Positions 1 to 7,766 of a stretch of DNA of 40,979 nt are shown piece by piece (the stretch's first letter is position 1; the number at the start of each line of letters is the position of its first letter). The translations under genes were made by a program, and so were the position numbers. Location: contig NZ_LQOL01000095.1 in assembly GCF_002101555.1 (NCBI RefSeq), positions 1 through 40,979 on the forward strand. The letters are read 5' to 3'. The notes below the pieces were generated by a model that saw nothing but the letters and a program-made list of their open reading frames with translations, had not been told where the DNA came from and did no database searches. The stretch is from Mycolicibacterium canariasense. Its GTDB lineage: Bacteria; Actinomycetota; Actinomycetes; Mycobacteriales; Mycobacteriaceae.

Positions 1-92
1 ACACTCACCCCAAGCCCACCAGCTCAGATGAGGACATTTAGAACCCCGAACTGGTTAGTTATCTCAGAAACGGCGCGGAAGAAGGGCTGAGC

Positions 93-512
93 ATGAAACG
101 CATTGCCCTCGGTGCGGGGCTCGCCGCGGTCTCGGCCGGTGTGGTCGTGGTGATCAGCACCGGCAGTGCCGCCGCCGCCAATACCGATGTGACCGGCCAG
201 AAGTACAGCGACGCATCGTCGACGCTCAGCGGGGCCGGCTACACGGTCATCGTGGGTACCACCTTTGGCGACGAACAGCAGCGGGATGACTGCATCGTCG
301 TCAACGCCCAGCCGCGCACCGCCCAGCCGCCCCCGAACAGCAGCGGATCGGCCACCAAGGAGATGGTCGTCTCGCTGAACTGCGACTCGGGTGCTGCCTC
401 GAACAAGTCGGCGGGCTACTCCGCCGGTAGCCCGGAGGGCCGGGCCGCCAAGGCCGCCGCAGAATCGGCTGCCGCGCAGGCGTCGGCGCAGGCGGCGCCG
501 TCGGGTGGCTGA
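93..512 (+). CDS. Secreted PASTA-like protein
   Basis: Small exported protein of 139 residues. Residues 1-28 form a typical signal peptide (two basic residues, hydrophobic stretch, cleavage near AAA-AN). The mature part holds one PASTA-like unit (V-x-GQKYSDASSTLSGAGY, then a conserved acidic DDC and a closing SLNC), so two cysteines could form a disulfide. The last 40 residues are an Ala/Ser/Gly-rich low-complexity tail. PASTA units in other proteins bind muropeptides or lipid II; a cell-envelope role here is inference. The ATG at 93 is preceded by an AGAAGGGC-type ribosome binding site. It looks monocistronic, followed by a decayed HNH gene. Confidence 0.75.
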   Translation: MKRIALGAGLAAVSAGVVVVISTGSAAAANTDVTGQKYSDASSTLSGAGYTVIVGTTFGDEQQRDDCIVVNAQPRTAQPPPNSSGSATKEMVVSLNCDSGAASNKSAGYSAGSPEGRAAKAAAESAAAQASAQAAPSGG

Positions 513-543
513 CGGCGCCGCGGTTACCTGCGAGAATGGGGTC

Positions 544-1557
544 ATGTCCAGCGCCGCAGCGTCTTTGGAGCCCAAAGAGCGGTTGGCGGTGCTGTTCGAC
601 GAGATCGGTGAGTTGTGCGGGCAGCGCAACGCCATCGACGGCCGGCTGGTCGAGATCGTCGCCGAGATCGACCGCGACGAGTTGGCCGGGATGACCGGCT
701 GCCGGACGATCGCAGCGCTGGTGGCCTGGAAAACCGGGGCGACACCCCGCAACGCGGAGACGATGGTCGCCGTCGCGCACCGCCTCGACGAGTTCCCGCG
801 CTGCGCCGACGGTTTACGCGAAGGCCGGTTGTCGTTGGATCAGGTCGGGGTGATCGCCTAACGCGCCCCCGACGGCGCTGACGGATTTCCGACCCGGACC
901 GATGCGTTCATGAGCCTGGTCGAGGCCGGCTGGGATACCGACGCCGCGGCCCGCCCACACGGCCAGCACACCACCGTCATCGTGCACGTCGACGTCGATG
1001 TCGACCGGCCCGCCGCCCTGCACCTCGGCCCGATCCTCACCGACCAGGAACGCCAATACCTGCTCTGCGACGCCACCTGCGAGGTGTGGTTCGAGCGCCG
1101 CGACCGCCCGATCGGCGCCGGGCGGTCCACCCGCACCATCGGGCGCCGGTTGCGCCGCGCCCTGGAACACCGCGACCGGCACTGCGTGGTGCCCGGCTGC
1201 GCGGCCAGTCGGGGATTGCACGCCCATCACATCGTGCATTGGGAGGACGGCGGGCCCACCGACCTGGACAACATGGTGCTGCTGTGCCCGCGGCATCACC
1301 GGCTGCACCACCACGGCGAGATCACCATCTCCGGCCCCGCCCACCGGCTCGTCGTCACCGACACCGACGGACAGCCCATCGATCGCGGATCACTGGCGAG
1401 AGCACCCAGCACCGCCCCACCAGAAGTCGCGCCCTATAACGGCCCGACCGGCGAACGCGCCCAACGGTGGTGGTACCAACCCTTCCAACCACCACCGACA
1501 CCGAGCGGTGACAACGAGGTCGCCGGACGGCATCGATTGCCTGCCGGACTGCTGTGA
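544..1557 (+). pseudogene. 13E12/DUF222-type HNH endonuclease, decayed
   Basis: The first part (544-861) encodes the start of a mycobacterial 13E12-repeat protein (DUF222 region: LAVLFDEIGELCGQRNAIDGR and following) and ends at a TAA at 859-861, directly after QVGVIA. In the same frame the family continues: RAPDGAD, then the late-domain phrase DAFMSLVEAGWD, then a full HNH module near 1170-1320 (HCVVPGC, LHAHHIVHWEDGG, NMVLLCPRHHRLHH). Family members usually have E-R-A after VIA, so the TAA is best explained as one G-to-T change in a Glu codon. Between RAPDGAD and DAFMSLV some 130 residues expected from the family (recalled, not aligned) are missing. Two independent lesions make a working nuclease unlikely. 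Confidence 0.8.
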
Positions 1558-1596
1558 CCCGTCGCGTCCGGCGGATCGCGCACCTACGGTGAAAGC

Positions 1597-2382
1597 GTGT
1601 GCTGCGGGGGCTCTTTCAGCCAGAGATCGACGACGCGTCGCGATGTGCTGCGCTACGCGGTCGCCACGCCGGTGTTCCTCGGTGCGGCACCGGCGGCGCT
1701 GTCCGGTGCGCCGCTGGCGCATGCCGCCTCCAGTGTGGCCGGCCGGATCGTCTTCCTCGATCCGGGCCACAACGGGGCGAACGACTCGTCCATCGTCCGG
1801 CAGGTCACCGACGGGCGAGGCGCCACCAAGGAATGCCAGACCACCGGCACCACCACAGACGCCGGCTATCCCGAACACACCTTCAACTGGGACACGGTGT
1901 TACGGATCAGGGCCGGTCTCAGCCAGCTCGGCGTGCGGTCCGCGCTGTCCCGGGGCAACGACAACGCCCTCGGGCCGTGCGTGGATCAGCGTGCGGCCAT
2001 GGCCAATTCGATACACCCCGACGCGATCGTCAGCATTCACGCCGACGGCGGCCCGCGGCAGGGCCGCGGATTCCACGTGAACTACTCGGACCCACCGCTG
2101 AACGCGGCGCAGGCGGGCCCGGCGCGCCGGCTGGCGCAAGTGATGCGCGACGAATTGGTGGCCTGCGGTATGCAGCCGTCCACCTACCGCGGCACCGACG
2201 GTTTGTACGGAAGATCCGATCTGGCCGGCCTGAACCTGGCCCAATACCCGTCGATCCTCATCGAGATGGGCAATATGCGGAACCCCGACGACGCGGCGCT
2301 GCTCTCGGATGCCGGAACCCGCGCGCGCATGGCCGAGGCCGTAACGCGGGGTATCTCCGGCTATCTGCAGATGCTCACCTGA
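1597..2382 (+). CDS. Zinc N-acetylmuramoyl-L-alanine amidase (Rv3717-like)
   Basis: Amidase_3 family enzyme that cuts the amide bond between muramic acid and L-Ala of the stem peptide, acting outside the membrane. The N-terminus carries a twin-arginine signal (T-R14-R15-D-V-L followed by a hydrophobic stretch, cleavage near AHA-A), so Tat export is likely. Predicted zinc ligands are H58 (DPGHNG), E93 (YPEHTF) and H148 (SIHADG); the catalytic glutamate is E223 (IEMGN). C80 and C128 could form a disulfide. Like the M. tuberculosis enzyme it has no separate wall-binding domain. GTG start at 1597. Its stop overlaps the stop region of convergent prpR by 8 bp. Confidence 0.88.
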   Translation: MCCGGSFSQRSTTRRDVLRYAVATPVFLGAAPAALSGAPLAHAASSVAGRIVFLDPGHNGANDSSIVRQVTDGRGATKECQTTGTTTDAGYPEHTFNWDTVLRIRAGLSQLGVRSALSRGNDNALGPCVDQRAAMANSIHPDAIVSIHADGGPRQGRGFHVNYSDPPLNAAQAGPARRLAQVMRDELVACGMQPSTYRGTDGLYGRSDLAGLNLAQYPSILIEMGNMRNPDDAALLSDAGTRARMAEAVTRGISGYLQMLT

Positions 2383-3799
2383 ATGGTGTTGTGGCCGCGG
2401 GCGGATACGGCAGGTTACTGCTGGTCTCCGGGTCCACCTGAACCGGGCGGCCCACGTAGGGAAACGCACGCTGCGGGCAGGCCACGCGGTCGCAGATCCG
2501 GCAGCCGGCGCCGATGGGCACGGTGGCGTCGGGGTCGGTGAGATCGATGCCGACGGAGTAGATCAGCTTGTCGGCATGCACCAGGTCGCAGCCCAGCCCG
2601 ATCGCGAAACGCTTGGGCGTGCCAAGGTAGCTGCCCGGCGTCGAGTCGGCGGTCTTGGCCAGCCAGAAGTAGCTGCGCCCGTCGGGCATCTGGGCCACCT
2701 GGGTGAGGAACTCTCCGGGACGTGCAAAGGCGTGGTGGACCACCCAGAGTGGGCAGTTGCCGCCGACCCGAGAGAAGTGAAAAGCGGTGGCGGACTGTCG
2801 CTTCGAGATGTTCCCGGCACTGTCGGTGCGGACGAAGATGAACGGGACGCCACGCGCGTCCGGTCTCTGGAGTGTGGACAACCGATGGCAGATGGTCTCG
2901 AACCCGACCTCGAACCGGCGCGCCAGCTGGTCTACGTCGTAGCGCAAATGCTCTGCCGCGTCCAGGAATTCACGGTAGGGCAGCAGCAGCGCGCCGGCGA
3001 AGTAGTTGGCCAGTCCGATGCGCGCCACCTCTCGCGCCTCGGGGCTGAGCTGGTCGTCGGTCGCGACGATGGCAGCAATGAGATCCGCGTGCAGAAGCAG
3101 GGCGAGCTGGGTCCCGAGTTGGAATGCTCGCTGACCGGGGAGCAGCCATCGGGCCACATAGAGCGCCTTGGTGTCGGGTTGGAAGCGTCGCTTGACATCC
3201 GACCCCAGGACGTCGCCGTCGTCGACCACGACGGTGATGCCGAATTGTGCGGCCAGCAACGTGGCGAGTTGGGTGTCCAGTCCGCCGACGCGCAGCCGAT
3301 GGGTGGTGAACAGATCCTCGGCAGCCCGGTCGAGGACATCGATGTAGTTGCGCCGGTCGTAGAAGAAGTCCCGGACCTCCTCGAACGGCATCGGCTGCTG
3401 CGTGCCGATCTGGGCGTCGAGGTTGGCTCGCTCGTGCACGGCTTCCAACTCGGCGGTGGCGTCGTGCAGGCGGCGGTGCAAATTGACCATAGCCTGCCCG
3501 ACCTCGGGCATCCGGGCGACCAGTTCCTCGATCTGCCCGGTGGTGGCAGGCCCGTCGGAGAGGATCTCGCGCAGATCTGCCACCAGCCGGGCGTCGGCGT
3601 CGGGTGTGAAGTAGTGGGTGGGCAGGTCGAAGCGGTCCGACAACGCCAGCAGCACGCCGACAGTGATCGGGCGCTGGTCATTCTCCAGCTGGTTGACGTA
3701 GCTGGTGGACAGCCCGAGGGCGCGCGCCAGCGCGACCTGTGTCAGGCCTCTCTCGTCGCGCAGCCGTCTCAGCCGGGCGCCCGCGAATGTCTTCGCCAC
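2375..3799 (-). CDS. prpR: Propionate-catabolism regulator PrpR (XRE/ScfR family)
   Basis: Transcription factor of the RamB/PrpR family, about 475 residues from the GTG at 3799 (first residues MAKTFAGARLRRLRDERGL, as I recall for mycobacterial PrpR). An upstream in-frame ATG at 3841 would add 14 residues and is less likely. The order is an XRE helix-turn-helix (residues about 5-60), a central IrrE/ImmA-like sensor region, and a C-terminal ScfR domain with CRICDRVAC, the cysteine cluster expected for the Fe-S centre known in this family. In M. tuberculosis the protein responds to propionyl-CoA and activates prp genes. Here it is divergent from prpDBC with 121 bp between, which supports the same role. 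Confidence 0.9.
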   Translation of the reverse strand: MAKTFAGARLRRLRDERGLTQVALARALGLSTSYVNQLENDQRPITVGVLLALSDRFDLPTHYFTPDADARLVADLREILSDGPATTGQIEELVARMPEVGQAMVNLHRRLHDATAELEAVHERANLDAQIGTQQPMPFEEVRDFFYDRRNYIDVLDRAAEDLFTTHRLRVGGLDTQLATLLAAQFGITVVVDDGDVLGSDVKRRFQPDTKALYVARWLLPGQRAFQLGTQLALLLHADLIAAIVATDDQLSPEAREVARIGLANYFAGALLLPYREFLDAAEHLRYDVDQLARRFEVGFETICHRLSTLQRPDARGVPFIFVRTDSAGNISKRQSATAFHFSRVGGNCPLWVVHHAFARPGEFLTQVAQMPDGRSYFWLAKTADSTPGSYLGTPKRFAIGLGCDLVHADKLIYSVGIDLTDPDATVPIGAGCRICDRVACPQRAFPYVGRPVQVDPETSSNLPYPPAATTPFR

Positions 3800-3920
3800 C
3801 GCCGCCGAGACTACCGTGCCCCTCTTACGCAAGATTCGCAAAAGTGCCCGTTGATGGACACATAATTACGCACTTACAGGCACTTTCCTGGCCGGCGTGA
3901 GCCTGCGTAGCGTGCGGAAC
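3800..3920. promoter_or_regulatory. prpR/prpD divergent control region
   Basis: 121 bp between the two start codons. It holds TTCGCAAAA at 3835-3843, one base from the TTTGCAAA-type core described for RamB/PrpR operators. A separated inverted repeat AAAGTGCC (3841-3848) / GGCACTTT (3879-3886) flanks an AT-rich patch CATAAT at 3861-3866. These are reasonable binding and promoter candidates, but no start site can be fixed from sequence alone. Confidence 0.45.
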
Positions 3921-5426
3921 ATGCGTGTACACGACGTCAGGACCCGGCGCAGCGCCGACGAATTCCCCCGCACCGAGCACCTCGCCTGGAAGATCGCCGA
4001 GGTCGCCGCCGACCCCGTCGCGGTGCTCCCGCAGACCGAGGCGATGGTCGTCAATCGCATCATCGACAACGCGGCGGTGTCTGCCGCCTCGGTGACCCGC
4101 CGGCCGGTCACCGTTGCGCGGGCGCAGGCGTTGGCGCACCCGACCCGTCAGGGCGCCGCCGTCTTCGGCGTGCCGGGCAGTGTCTCGGCCGAGTGGGCCG
4201 CATGGGCCAATGGGGTCGCCGTCCGCGAACTCGACTTCCACGACACCTTCCTGGCCGCCGAGTATTCGCATCCCGGCGACAACATCCCGGCATTGGTTGC
4301 CGTGGGCCAGCAGCTGGGCGTCCGCGGGTCCGATCTGATCCGCGGTATCGCCACCGCCTATGAGATCCAGGTCGACTTGGTGAAGGGAATCTGTCTGCAC
4401 GAGCACAAGATCGACCACGTCGCCCACCTCGGTCCGTCGGTGGCCGCCGGACTGGGCACCATGCTGCGACTGGACACGGCGACCATCTATGCCGCGATCG
4501 GTCAGGCGCTGCATCTGACCACAGCCACCCGGCAGTCCCGCAAGGGCCTGATCTCCAGCTGGAAGGCCTTCGCGCCCGCCTGGGCCGGCAAGGTCGCCGT
4601 CGAAGCCGTCGATCGGGCCATGCGCGGTGAAGGGTCGCCGGCGCCCATTTGGGAGGGCGAAGACGGTGTCATCGCCTGGTTGCTGGGCGGCCCCCAGCAC
4701 ACCTATCACGTACCCCTGCCCGAGCCGGGTGAGCCCAAACGCGCCATCCTCGACACCTATACCAAGGAACATTCGGCCGAGTATCAGAGCCAGGCGCCCA
4801 TCGACCTGGCCCGCCGGATGCGTGAGCGAATCGGTGACCTCGAGCAGGTCGCATCGATTGTGCTGCACACCAGTCATCACACCCATGTGGTCATCGGCAC
4901 CGGGTCGGGCGATCCGCAGAAGTTCGACCCCGACGCTTCACGCGAAACCTTGGACCACTCGGTGCCCTACATCTTCGCCGTGGCCCTGCAGGACGGCACC
5001 TGGCATCACGAGCGGTCCTATGCGCCCGAGCGAGCGCACCGGCCCGACACCATCGACCTGTGGAACAAGATCTCCACCGTCGAGGACCCGGAATGGACCC
5101 GGCGTTACCACTCGAATGACCCGGCCGAGAAGGCGTTCGGCGCCAAAGCGGTGGTGACGTTGAAGACCGGCGAGACCATCGTCGACGAACTCGCCGTCGC
5201 GGATGCCCATCCGCTCGGTGCCCGCCCGTTCGAGCGACCCCAGTACGTCGCCAAATTCACCGAACTCGCCGACGGTGTGGTGGAACCCGAAGAGCGGCAG
5301 CGCTTTCTGGATGTCGTGGACGGCGTCGCCGGCATCAAGCCAGGTGGCCTGAACGCACTCAACGTCCGGGTGGACCAGCGGGTGCTGGACAAAGCCCCCA
5401 CCGTTGCCTCGGGCATCTTCCGATGA
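3921..5426 (+). CDS. prpD: 2-methylcitrate dehydratase PrpD
   Basis: Second step of the methylcitrate cycle: dehydrates 2-methylcitrate to 2-methyl-cis-aconitate in the cytosol during propionyl-CoA disposal. The 501-residue protein matches the MmgE/PrpD family in length and in conserved blocks (VRELDFHDTF near residue 100, ATAYEIQ, the HIDHV-like stretch in LHEHKIDHVAHLG, RQSRKGLISSWK). The ATG at 3921 (MRVHDVRTRRSADEFPR) is the family-like start; a GTG at 3897 is also open. It is the first gene of prpDBC and its TGA overlaps the prpB ATG by 4 nt, so translation is probably coupled. Regulated most likely by the divergent prpR product. Confidence 0.93.
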   Translation: MRVHDVRTRRSADEFPRTEHLAWKIAEVAADPVAVLPQTEAMVVNRIIDNAAVSAASVTRRPVTVARAQALAHPTRQGAAVFGVPGSVSAEWAAWANGVAVRELDFHDTFLAAEYSHPGDNIPALVAVGQQLGVRGSDLIRGIATAYEIQVDLVKGICLHEHKIDHVAHLGPSVAAGLGTMLRLDTATIYAAIGQALHLTTATRQSRKGLISSWKAFAPAWAGKVAVEAVDRAMRGEGSPAPIWEGEDGVIAWLLGGPQHTYHVPLPEPGEPKRAILDTYTKEHSAEYQSQAPIDLARRMRERIGDLEQVASIVLHTSHHTHVVIGTGSGDPQKFDPDASRETLDHSVPYIFAVALQDGTWHHERSYAPERAHRPDTIDLWNKISTVEDPEWTRRYHSNDPAEKAFGAKAVVTLKTGETIVDELAVADAHPLGARPFERPQYVAKFTELADGVVEPEERQRFLDVVDGVAGIKPGGLNALNVRVDQRVLDKAPTVASGIFR

Positions 5427-6337
5427 GCCTCCTGGGTACGGCCGCATCGGCGGCCGAGAAGCGGCTGCACTTGCGCGCCGGGCTGGAATCGGGACAGTTG
5501 CAACGCTTCCCAGGTGCGTTCTCGCCGCTGGTGGCCAAGCTGGTCGCCGAGATCGGCTTCGACGGGGTGTACGTCTCCGGCGCGGTGCTCGCGGCCGATC
5601 TCGGTCTGCCGGATATCGGTTTGACCACCCTGACCGAGGTGGCGACCCGTGGTGCACAGATTGCGTCGGCGACCGACCTGCCGACCCTTGTCGACGCCGA
5701 CACCGGATTCGGTGAGCCGATGAGTGCGGCTCGCACCGTCACGGTGCTCGAAGACGCCGGCCTGGCCGGGCTGCACCTGGAGGACCAGGTGAATCCGAAG
5801 CGTTGCGGTCATCTGGACGGCAAGGCCGTCGTCGAGACCGCGGAGATGGTGAAGCGGTTGCGGGCAGCGGTTTCCGCTCGGCGCGACCCCAACTTCGTCA
5901 TCTGCGCAAGGACGGATGCCGCGGGTATCGAGGGGCTGTCCGCGGCCATCGACCGGGCCAAGGCCTACGCCGACGCCGGTGCAGATCTGATCTTCACCGA
6001 GGCGTTGCGCACCCGGGCGGACTTCGAACGGTTTCGCGCCGCCGTGCAGACGCCATTGCTGGCCAACATGACCGAGTTCGGCAAATCCGAACTGCTCAGC
6101 GCCCGCCAGTTGTCCGATATCGGCTACAACGTGGTGATCTACCCGGTCACGACGCTGCGGCTGGCGATGTTCGCCGTCGAGGCCGGGCTGCGCGAGATCG
6201 AAAGTGTGGGAACGCAATCTGATCTGCTTGACCGGATGCAGCACCGAAGTCGACTCTACGAGCTGCTGCGATACGCCGATTACAACCAGTTCGACTCCGA
6301 CGTGTTCAACTTCGTCTTGCAGGAGGCTCAACGATGA
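5423..6337 (+). CDS. prpB: 2-methylisocitrate lyase PrpB
   Basis: Splits 2-methylisocitrate into pyruvate and succinate, the last step of the methylcitrate cycle. The 304-residue protein has the isocitrate-lyase/PEP-mutase fold signals: metal-binding VDADTGFG (D91, D93), LHLEDQ, and the catalytic loop KRCGH with C128 as the general acid. M. tuberculosis lacks a dedicated PrpB and uses isocitrate lyase instead, whereas fast growers such as M. smegmatis carry prpDBC, which supports placement among fast growers. The ATG overlaps the prpD stop (ATGA) and its own TGA overlaps the prpC start (ATGA), so the three genes are tightly coupled. Confidence 0.93.
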   Translation: MSLLGTAASAAEKRLHLRAGLESGQLQRFPGAFSPLVAKLVAEIGFDGVYVSGAVLAADLGLPDIGLTTLTEVATRGAQIASATDLPTLVDADTGFGEPMSAARTVTVLEDAGLAGLHLEDQVNPKRCGHLDGKAVVETAEMVKRLRAAVSARRDPNFVICARTDAAGIEGLSAAIDRAKAYADAGADLIFTEALRTRADFERFRAAVQTPLLANMTEFGKSELLSARQLSDIGYNVVIYPVTTLRLAMFAVEAGLREIESVGTQSDLLDRMQHRSRLYELLRYADYNQFDSDVFNFVLQEAQR

Positions 6338-7443
6338 GTGTCGCCGTTCACAAGGGTCTGACCGGTGTCGTGGTCGACACCACCGCCATCTCCAAGGTGG
6401 TCCCGGAAACCAATTCGCTCACCTACCGCGGCTACCCGGTCCAGGACTTGGCCGCACACTGCAGCTTCGAAGAGGTCGCCTACCTACTGTGGCGCGGTGA
6501 ATTGCCCAGCGACGCCGAGTTGGCGCAGTTCACCCAGCGTGAGCGGGCGTTGCGCCGCATCGACCGCTCGCTGCAGTCGCTGCTGGCCAAGCTGCCCGAC
6601 ACCTGTCACCCGATGGATGTCGTACGCACCGCGATCAGCTATCTGGGCGCCGAGGATCCGCAAGAGGACGACGCATCGGAGTCGGCGAATTACGAGAAAT
6701 CCCTGCGCATGTTCGCCGTGCTGCCCACGATCGTCGCGGCCGATATGCGCCGCAGGCGCGGTCTCGACCCGATTCCGCCGCACAGCCACCTCAGCTACGC
6801 CGAGAATTTCCTGCGGATGGCACTCGGTGAGGTTCCGGACAGCGTGATCGTGGGGGCCTTCGAACAGTCCATGGTGCTGTACGCCGAGCACAGCTTCAAC
6901 GCGTCGACCTTCGCCGCGCGCGTGGTCACCTCGACACAGTCCGACATCTACAGCGCGGTGACCGCGGCCATCGGGGCGCTCAAAGGCTCGCTGCACGGTG
7001 GCGCCAACGAGGCCGTCATGCACGACATGCTGGAGATCGGCACGGCCGACAGGGCTTCGGAATGGTTACACGGCAAGCTGTCTCGCAAGGAGAAGGTGAT
7101 GGGCTTCGGTCACCGGGTGTACCGAAACGGTGACTCCCGGGTGCCCACGATGAAGGCGGCGTTCGAACGCGTCGCCGCGGTGCGCGACGGCCGCCGGTGG
7201 CTGGACATCTACAACCGGTTGGAGCAGGACATGTTCGCAGCGACCGGGATCAAGCCCAATCTCGACTTCCCGACCGGGCCGGTCTACTACCTCATGGATT
7301 TCGACATCGCCAGTTTCACACCGATTTTCGTGATGAGTCGGATCACCGGCTGGACCGCACACATCATGGAGCAGGCGGCGTCGAACACGTTGATCCGGCC
7401 CCTCAGCGAGTACAGCGGGCATCCGCAGCGCGCGCTCACGTGA
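6334..7443 (+). CDS. prpC: 2-methylcitrate synthase PrpC
   Basis: Condenses propionyl-CoA with oxaloacetate to 2-methylcitrate, the entry step of the cycle. The protein has 369 residues, the size of the short, Gram-positive-type citrate synthases. Catalytic-region motifs are visible: HSFNASTF, SLHGGANEAVM, MGFGHRVYR near residue 260, and the late aspartate block around NLDFPTGPVYYLMDF. Citrate synthase and methylcitrate synthase are hard to tell apart from sequence; the operon position after prpD and prpB decides the call. Start ATG at 6334 overlaps the prpB stop by 4 nt. A WhiB-type gene begins 3 bp after its stop. Confidence 0.92.
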   Translation: MSVAVHKGLTGVVVDTTAISKVVPETNSLTYRGYPVQDLAAHCSFEEVAYLLWRGELPSDAELAQFTQRERALRRIDRSLQSLLAKLPDTCHPMDVVRTAISYLGAEDPQEDDASESANYEKSLRMFAVLPTIVAADMRRRRGLDPIPPHSHLSYAENFLRMALGEVPDSVIVGAFEQSMVLYAEHSFNASTFAARVVTSTQSDIYSAVTAAIGALKGSLHGGANEAVMHDMLEIGTADRASEWLHGKLSRKEKVMGFGHRVYRNGDSRVPTMKAAFERVAAVRDGRRWLDIYNRLEQDMFAATGIKPNLDFPTGPVYYLMDFDIASFTPIFVMSRITGWTAHIMEQAASNTLIRPLSEYSGHPQRALT

Positions 7444-7446
7444 TCG

Positions 7447-7716
7447 ATGAACGGGAACCCGTCCCCGGATTGGCGACATCTGGCTCGATGCCGCGATCAC
7501 GACCCCGACCTGTTCTTCCATCCAGACGGTGAGCGCGCAGAGTCCAGGCGTCGGCGGTTGGCCGTGGCGCAGGAGATCTGCGCAACCTGCCCGGTGAAGT
7601 GGGAGTGTGCGGGGTTCGCACTCGAGCGCGGAGAGGATTTCGGAACCTGGGGCGGTATGTCAGAAGCCGACCGGGCCGTGCTGTTGCACCGCCAAGACGA
7701 ACGCCGCAACGCCTGA
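7447..7716 (+). CDS. WhiB-family iron-sulfur regulator
   Basis: An 89-residue WhiB-like protein. The four cluster cysteines are C15, C45, C48 and C54 (C-x29-C-x2-C-x5-C), followed by the beta-turn motif GTWGG at 66-70 and a basic C-terminus for DNA contact. WhiB proteins carry an O2/NO-sensitive 4Fe-4S cluster and act with the primary sigma factor. I cannot assign it to a numbered WhiB. The ATG lies 3 bp after the prpC stop, so it probably shares the prp transcript, and a strong terminator follows it. That places a second Fe-S regulator in the propionate operon besides prpR, which is unusual. Confidence 0.88.
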   Translation: MNGNPSPDWRHLARCRDHDPDLFFHPDGERAESRRRRLAVAQEICATCPVKWECAGFALERGEDFGTWGGMSEADRAVLLHRQDERRNA

Positions 7717-7720
7717 CCGC

Positions 7721-7760
7721 GACCGTGCCCCGGAATCCCTTCGGATCCCGGGGCACGGTC
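7721..7760. terminator. Bidirectional terminator between whiB-like gene and metE
   Basis: A perfect 13-bp inverted repeat: GACCGTGCCCCGG at 7721-7733 and CCGGGGCACGGTC at 7748-7760, with a 14-nt loop. It sits between two convergent genes, 4 bp after the whiB-like stop and 6 bp before the metE stop, so it can end both transcripts. There is no clear T-run, as is common in mycobacteria. Confidence 0.75.
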
Positions 7761-7766
7761 GCTTCG

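Noticed and set aside
2576..3865. Plus-strand 429-codon frame
   Set aside because: Antisense of prpR, which has a clear HTH and cysteine cluster.
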